From: JAGOVB01 sp964481175
Lineage (GTDB): Bacteria; Patescibacteriota; Minisyncoccia; Phycocordibacterales; PALSA-1337
Assembly: GCA_964481175.1 (NCBI GenBank)
Contig: CAYZSZ010000002.1
Coordinates: 1-62,525, forward strand
Direction: 5' to 3'
DNA length: 62,525 nucleotides
A program made the translations under genes and the position numbers. The notes under the pieces were generated by a model that was not told the DNA's origin, searched no databases, and saw nothing but the letters and a program-made list of their open reading frames with translations. Every line of letters starts with the position of its first letter. Position 1 is the stretch's first letter. Shown in pieces: positions 58,393 to 62,525 of this stretch.

Positions 58393-60024
58393 ATGCCTTA
58401 CCCGAACAATAAAGAAGAGCTACTGGAAGCTCTCAAGTCAATCTATAATCCCACGGATACCAGTGCCGCAAAGGAAGGCTACCGATATATTATCTATGTT
58501 AGAAAATCAACGGACGAAAGCGAAAATCAGGTTAGGTCACTGGCAGACCAAATCCTAGAGTGCAAGGATTTTGCGATAAAGCATAATTTGAAGTTTTCAG
58601 AAAAGGATATTTTGGAAGAAGCTGAATCAGCAAAGGAGCCAGGCATACGGCCGAAGTTCAAGATGATGATTGATGCTTTGAACAATGGAAAATATGACGG
58701 CATCATAGCGTGGCACCCTGATAGGCTGGCAAGGAACATGAAAGATGCGGGGGAAATAATTGACCTCGTAGACAAAGCTATCATCAAAGACTTGAAGTTT
58801 GTAAGCTTCACTTTCACTAATGACGCAAGCGGTAAAATGCTTTTAGGTATCACCTTCGTCCTCTCAAAACAGTATTCTGATAAATTAAGTGACGATGTTA
58901 ACCGAGGAAACAAGCACAGTATTCTTGAAGGTAAATATATAAATCGCCCTAAATATGGATACTATAAAGACAGGAATAAGTTCTTGCGACCCGATGGAAA
59001 AAACTTCAATTTGATAAAGAACTCTTTCCGCATGAGACTTGAAGGAAAGACGATGGATGATATTGCAAATTATCTCAATGAAAACAGCTATTCTCGGCTC
59101 CTGCCAAACGGCGAAAGATTTTTTCCTAAATTGGACAAGCAACGGATAGAGAGGTTTCTCAAAGACCCTGTCTACACAGGCATCCTCATGTATGGCAAGA
59201 AGAACATTGTAGACCTTACCACTATCTATGATTTTATGCCCATGTTGAGCGTTGAGGATTTTATGAAGATAAACAAGCTGTCAGACAAATCTCAACTCTT
59301 CAAGCTCTCAAAGAGCTATCGCAAAGCTGAAAGCATCAAAGCCAACCTCTTGCGGGGAATTGTTTTTTGCCATTCATGCGATGAAGCAATGGCTTCAGGT
59401 ATTACTCCTAAGAAAACAAAGAAAGGCATTACAAGATATTTTTACTATCGCTGTGAAAATGAGGATTGCCCACGGTACGGAAAATCAGTCAGGGCAAAAG
59501 TCATCATGGAATATATCTATGCGTTCCTTGATAAAAAGCCTTTTGCTTCAAAGAAAAGCTATGACCATTACAAAGCAGAAATGACACATGTATCTGAACA
59601 GAGAATCTTAGATGCCAAAGACACACTTATGTCTCTTAAAGCTCAAAAGAGGAAATTGCATGAGAAACTGCTGAATACCAAAGATTTACTCTTAAATAAC
59701 AAGGATGAGGAAATAAAGGTTCATTTCAAAGGAGATTTGAAGGTCATTGATACAGAAATCGGTAAAGTTGCAGAGGCTATTGCTAAAACGGAAGGATTGA
59801 TAGAGAAAGGAAAGGCCAGTATTCTCACCTATGCTCAATTTCTTGAACTTATGGAAAAAATGCCTATTTTGCTTCGTTCTTTGAAGAATATGAGTGAACT
59901 AGACTACATCATACGAAAAATGTTCTTGAACTTTACGGTAAGTGCAAAAAGCGTAGAGAAATCAACGCTTAATTCACCTTTTGATGTGCTTGATGAGCAC
60001 AAAGTCCTACAATGTGCGCGATGA
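58393..60024 (+). CDS. Large serine recombinase
   Basis: The 543 aa protein is a serine integrase or transposase of the large type. The catalytic domain has YIIYVRKSTDES (Ser39), IIAWHPDRLARN (Arg) and GITFVLSKQYSDKLSDDV. The recombinase domain follows, then a zinc ribbon (VFCHSC and CENEDCPRYG) and a long coiled coil (ILDAKDTLMSLKAQKRKLHE). It should catalyse integration and excision of the segment it belongs to. Its last codons and TGA stop lie within tRNA-Val (10-base overlap), so the right-hand attachment site is probably in or beside the tRNA 3' end. All catalytic residues seen are intact. Confidence 0.93.
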   Translation: MPYPNNKEELLEALKSIYNPTDTSAAKEGYRYIIYVRKSTDESENQVRSLADQILECKDFAIKHNLKFSEKDILEEAESAKEPGIRPKFKMMIDALNNGKYDGIIAWHPDRLARNMKDAGEIIDLVDKAIIKDLKFVSFTFTNDASGKMLLGITFVLSKQYSDKLSDDVNRGNKHSILEGKYINRPKYGYYKDRNKFLRPDGKNFNLIKNSFRMRLEGKTMDDIANYLNENSYSRLLPNGERFFPKLDKQRIERFLKDPVYTGILMYGKKNIVDLTTIYDFMPMLSVEDFMKINKLSDKSQLFKLSKSYRKAESIKANLLRGIVFCHSCDEAMASGITPKKTKKGITRYFYYRCENEDCPRYGKSVRAKVIMEYIYAFLDKKPFASKKSYDHYKAEMTHVSEQRILDAKDTLMSLKAQKRKLHEKLLNTKDLLLNNKDEEIKVHFKGDLKVIDTEIGKVAEAIAKTEGLIEKGKASILTYAQFLELMEKMPILLRSLKNMSELDYIIRKMFLNFTVSAKSVEKSTLNSPFDVLDEHKVLQCAR

Positions 60025-60087
60025 GGGACTCGAACCCCCGACCTTATCAGTGTAAATGATCTGCTCTACCAACTGAGCTAATCGCGC
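60015..60087 (-). tRNA. tRNA-Val(TAC), overlapped by the recombinase gene
   Basis: Acceptor GCGCGAT pairs with ATCGCGC, with discriminator A. The anticodon loop TTTACAC gives TAC. The anticodon stem has one G-A mismatch at the outer pair. The 3' acceptor strand (60015-60024) is shared with the end of the serine recombinase reading frame. Confidence 0.9.
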
Positions 60088-60119
60088 ATTTACCTGTAGT
60101 TATGCTAGAGTACATCATT

Positions 60120-60833
60120 ATGGAGGAAATTTCAATCTTATACGAAGACAAGCACTATATCGCGGTCAACAAACCGGCTGGTATTGTGGTGCATCCAGAT
60201 GGCAAACGAGAGGAGCCAGCACTCACGGACTGGATCATCAAACACTATCCAAATATAAAGGGAGTAGGGGAACCACTCATGGGGATCGACCGTCCTGGTA
60301 TTGTCCATCGTATCGACAAAGAGACTTCGGGGGTACTTTTGATTGCAAAAGACCAAGAGGCATACGAGGCACTCAAAGCTCAGTTCCAAGACCGAACAGT
60401 AAAGAAAAAATACTATGCATTTGTGTACGGAGAACTAAAAGACAAATACGGCATCATCAATCGTCCGATCGGTCGCAGCAAGAGTGACTTCCGCAAATGG
60501 TCTGCAACACGAGGAGCTCGTGGAGAGATGCGAGAAGCTGAAACCTGGTACACCGTCATAAAGACTACAAAACTAGCTTCATATGTCCTTGTAGAGCCAA
60601 AAACAGGCCGTACACACCAGATCCGAGTACATTTTGCAGCTATCAATCATCCAATCATCCATGACGGTCTTTACGCCGCTGGCAAACAAAAGCTTTTTGG
60701 CTTTACCCGAAACGCCCTACACGCATTCTCAGTCACCTTTACCAATATGGAGGGCAAAGAGGTCACCGTCGAGGCTCCGCTCCCAAAAGACTTTGTGGAG
60801 GCTAAAAACGAGTTTGGGCTTGCGGAAATATAG
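60120..60833 (+). CDS. RluA family pseudouridine synthase
   Basis: It converts uridine to pseudouridine in rRNA or tRNA. From ATG 60120 the protein is 237 aa with EDKHYIAVNKPAGIVVHPD, the catalytic HRIDKETSGVLLIAKD (Asp), RPIGRSKSDFRKW and KTGRTHQIRVHFA. It has no N-terminal S4 domain, so it is RluA-like and not RluD-like. TAGAGT lies eight bases before the ATG. An in-frame ATG 18 bases upstream lies on this box and is rejected. Confidence 0.93.
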   Translation: MEEISILYEDKHYIAVNKPAGIVVHPDGKREEPALTDWIIKHYPNIKGVGEPLMGIDRPGIVHRIDKETSGVLLIAKDQEAYEALKAQFQDRTVKKKYYAFVYGELKDKYGIINRPIGRSKSDFRKWSATRGARGEMREAETWYTVIKTTKLASYVLVEPKTGRTHQIRVHFAAINHPIIHDGLYAAGKQKLFGFTRNALHAFSVTFTNMEGKEVTVEAPLPKDFVEAKNEFGLAEI

Positions 60834-60859
60834 GGTTTGTGATAGATTTGCTCCTACGT

Positions 60860-61255
60860 ATGGCAATAATTACCTCAGTAAATATCGACGAACGAACTAA
60901 ACTTGACTTCCAGTCAGGCGACACTGTTCGTGTTTGGCAGAAAATCAAAGAAAAGGACAAGTTCCGACTTCAAGCATTTGAAGGTCTTGTACTCGCTCGA
61001 AAGCACGGAGAACAAGCAGGAGGAACGTTTACAGTTCGAAAGGTTATGGACGGAGTAGGGGTAGAAAAGATCTTCCCACTATTCTCACCGATGATCGACA
61101 AGATTGAGGTCACTCGACGAGCAAAGACACGACGAAGCAAACTCTATTTCGTACGAGAAAAGGCAGCAAAAGAAATCCGACGTGCGATGCGAAAGACACT
61201 AGCAGCAAAAGAGGTAGTAGAAGAAACTCCAAAAGTAGAAAACACCGAAGCATAA
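60860..61255 (+). CDS. rplS: 50S ribosomal protein L19
   Basis: From ATG 60860 the protein is 131 aa with the L19 core FQSGDTVRVWQKIKEKDKFR, FEGLVLARKHG, TFTVRKVMDGVGVEKIFPLF and RRAKTRRSKLYFVREK. A short acidic tail follows, longer than in E. coli L19 (about 115 aa). The frame runs 7 codons upstream, but MAIITSVN is the better start. A terminator follows. Confidence 0.95.
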   Translation: MAIITSVNIDERTKLDFQSGDTVRVWQKIKEKDKFRLQAFEGLVLARKHGEQAGGTFTVRKVMDGVGVEKIFPLFSPMIDKIEVTRRAKTRRSKLYFVREKAAKEIRRAMRKTLAAKEVVEETPKVENTEA

Positions 61256-61261
61256 TAAATC

Positions 61262-61282
61262 CCGCCGAAAGGCGGTTTTTAT
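61262..61282 (+). terminator. Terminator of rplS
   Basis: CCGCC-GAAA-GGCGG is followed by T5, a short but good intrinsic terminator. Confidence 0.85.
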
Positions 61283-61324
61283 TTGATTAAAACTGATATT
61301 TTGCTATAGTGGTGGAGCAATTAT

Positions 61325-61409
61325 GCGCAGGTGGCGAAACTGGTAGACGCACTACCTTGAGGTGGTAGCGCCCGTTAAGGGCTTGGAAGTTCGAGTCTTC
61401 TCCTGCGCA
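61325..61409 (+). tRNA. tRNA-Leu(GAG)
   Basis: Acceptor GCGCAGG pairs with CCTGCGC, with discriminator A. Anticodon arm CTACC-TTGAGGT-GGTAG gives GAG. A long variable arm is present as in leucine tRNAs. The deacetylase gene starts 4 bases after the discriminator, so its mRNA is probably freed by tRNA processing or starts inside the tRNA gene. Confidence 0.95.
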
Positions 61410-61413
61410 CAAA

Positions 61414-62445
61414 ATGACCCGACATAAGCCACATGTCCAAAATATATACGCCATTGTAATAGGTGTATTTATTTTATGTGTGATAACTTTGATTCAGTAT
61501 TCTTTGATTCCAGAAAAGGTAGTCGAAGCACCACAAAAAGAAAAGTACACATACATCCCTCAGTTTGTTGTTCTTTCTTTTGATGGGTCAAAATCTATTG
61601 CTATGTGGAAGAAGACAAGAACATTTGCAAAAGAAATGGCGGCCAGCTCTACACCTGTGCACTTTACCTACTTTGTAAACTCAGTATATTTCATCACCAA
61701 AGAAGAAGGAGATTTGTACCAAGGTCCACGACATCTTCCTGGCCAAACGCCAATCGGTTTTTCTGGTAGCAAAACCGAAACCGCAGAGCGTATCAACCAG
61801 ATCAACCTCGCTATCTCCGAAGGTCACGAAATCGGTTCTCATGCAGCAGGGCACTTTGCAGGCGGAGACTGGACGGTAGCAGAATGGACACACGAATTTG
61901 ATGTGTTCAATGCACTTCTTTTCAGGGATCCATCACTCAACCTTTCAGAAAAAGATATTATCGGCTTCCGAGCTCCAGAGCTCTCTGTAAATGACAATAT
62001 GTATGCGCTTTTACACGAGCGTGGCTTTAGATACGATGCAAGCGGTGTGGCAAAAGGAGACAAGTGGCCAGTCAAAGACAAACGGGGAATATGGAGATAC
62101 CCGCTCGGCACGATATTTCTCGGAGTATACCGTCGACCGACGCTCGCTATGGACTACAACATCTGGATGTACCAAAAAGAAAACATTCAGCAAAACTGGA
62201 CCCAAAATCTCCAAGACGTAGTAGCTGGGTACACAGAATATTTTGAGAAAAACTATACGGGGGATAGGGCACCAGTCATCATCGGTCATCATTTTTCTAC
62301 TTGGAATGACAATGTGTACTGGGAAGCGATGAAAACATTTGCGCGAGATGTCTGTGGACGACCACAAGTGCGCTGTGTAAACTTTCGAGAGCTCACTGAC
62401 TATCTCGATGAATATGGCGTGCCAGAACTCGTAAAAAAGCCATAA
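61414..62445 (+). CDS. Membrane-anchored polysaccharide deacetylase-like protein
   Basis: The 343 aa protein has an N-terminal anchor (IYAIVIGVFILCVITLIQYS) and an external domain with a NodB-like layout: FVVLSFDGSKS (catalytic Asp region) and ISEGHEIGSHAAGHFAGG (metal-binding HxxxH-like part). It ends with a long tail containing IIGHHFSTWNDNVYW. It probably removes acetyl groups from wall or surface glycans. The first motif reads SFDGS where TFDDG is usual, so activity is uncertain. It starts 4 bases after tRNA-Leu. Confidence 0.8.
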   Translation: MTRHKPHVQNIYAIVIGVFILCVITLIQYSLIPEKVVEAPQKEKYTYIPQFVVLSFDGSKSIAMWKKTRTFAKEMAASSTPVHFTYFVNSVYFITKEEGDLYQGPRHLPGQTPIGFSGSKTETAERINQINLAISEGHEIGSHAAGHFAGGDWTVAEWTHEFDVFNALLFRDPSLNLSEKDIIGFRAPELSVNDNMYALLHERGFRYDASGVAKGDKWPVKDKRGIWRYPLGTIFLGVYRRPTLAMDYNIWMYQKENIQQNWTQNLQDVVAGYTEYFEKNYTGDRAPVIIGHHFSTWNDNVYWEAMKTFARDVCGRPQVRCVNFRELTDYLDEYGVPELVKKP

Positions 62446-62474
62446 CTGTGTTATAAATTTGGAGTGTTACATAT

Positions 62475-62525
62475 GGTGGCTATGGTGTAGCGGTTAGCAC
62501 TAGAGTTTGTGGAACTCTCAGTTCG
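62475..62525 (+). tRNA. tRNA-His(GTG), cut by window edge
   Basis: The sequence starts GGTGGCT, with the extra G of histidine tRNAs encoded, and has an anticodon arm AGAGT-TTGTGGA-ACTCT giving GTG. The T-arm is cut off at the right edge. Confidence 0.93.

Noticed and set aside
1..62525. CRISPR arrays, rRNA genes, insertion sequences
   Set aside because: No regularly spaced repeats, no rRNA signature stretches and no DDE transposase with terminal repeats were seen.

Overview
The window is a gene-dense, AT-rich bacterial chromosome segment that most resembles the Candidate Phyla Radiation (Patescibacteria), probably the Parcubacteria side. The reasons are: very tight packing with many 1 to 40 bp overlaps; shortened versions of core proteins (a YebC of 175 aa, a delta-like polymerase subunit of 198 aa, a Mur ligase without its N-terminal domain, a Pol I without a proofreading domain); a chromosomal PrgI/VirB4/VirB6-like membrane locus; a reduced type IV pilus set; and tRNAs without encoded CCA. 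TGA is used as a normal stop, so the code looks standard. No database search was run, so the lineage is an inference.

Layout. 0-2.6 kb: tRNAs (Pro, Gly, Arg), a YraN-type nuclease, the CCA-adding enzyme and an unassigned structured RNA on the minus strand. 2.6-11.8 kb: DNA repair and processing genes (xth, Xer recombinase, comM, UvrD-type helicase), rpsO, rsmA and a LysM/M23 peptidase. 11.8-23.4 kb: an 11-gene co-directional locus for a type IV secretion-like envelope machine. 23.4-27.5 kb: the yidC-rnpA-rpmH / dnaA-dnaN origin neighbourhood. 27.5-46.8 kb: cell wall (class A PBP, amidase, Mur ligase), ruvABC, PilB-like ATPase, polA, mutM, tyrS, rpsT, small membrane proteins and a divergent HxlR/FMN-reductase pair. 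46.8-54.9 kb: gmk, a Cys/His-rich anchored protein, an N-formylglutamate amidohydrolase relative, ruvX and pilMNO. 54.9-60.1 kb: an accessory segment ending in a large serine recombinase whose 3' end runs into tRNA-Val. 60.1-62.5 kb: an RluA-type synthase, rplS, tRNA-Leu, a polysaccharide deacetylase and a partial tRNA-His.

How it works together. ComM, the PilB-like ATPase and PilMNO fit DNA uptake through a type IV pilus. The VirB-like locus lacks a relaxase, coupling protein and VirB11 here, so attachment or export is as likely as conjugation. At many genes a -10 hexamer ends exactly six bases before the start codon, so the expected transcript begins at the start codon and is leaderless.

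Most notable features: (1) a 200-nt leader at 57530-57736 with a 22-codon leader ORF and three mutually exclusive pairing segments, the last ending 2 nt before the start codon of a membrane protein, opposite a SEC-C protein with an HEPN-like RxxxxH motif, all in the recombinase-linked segment; (2) two unassigned structured RNAs (about 2262-2573 and 33359-33512); (3) scattered, more GC-rich single genes with their own promoters and strong terminators.
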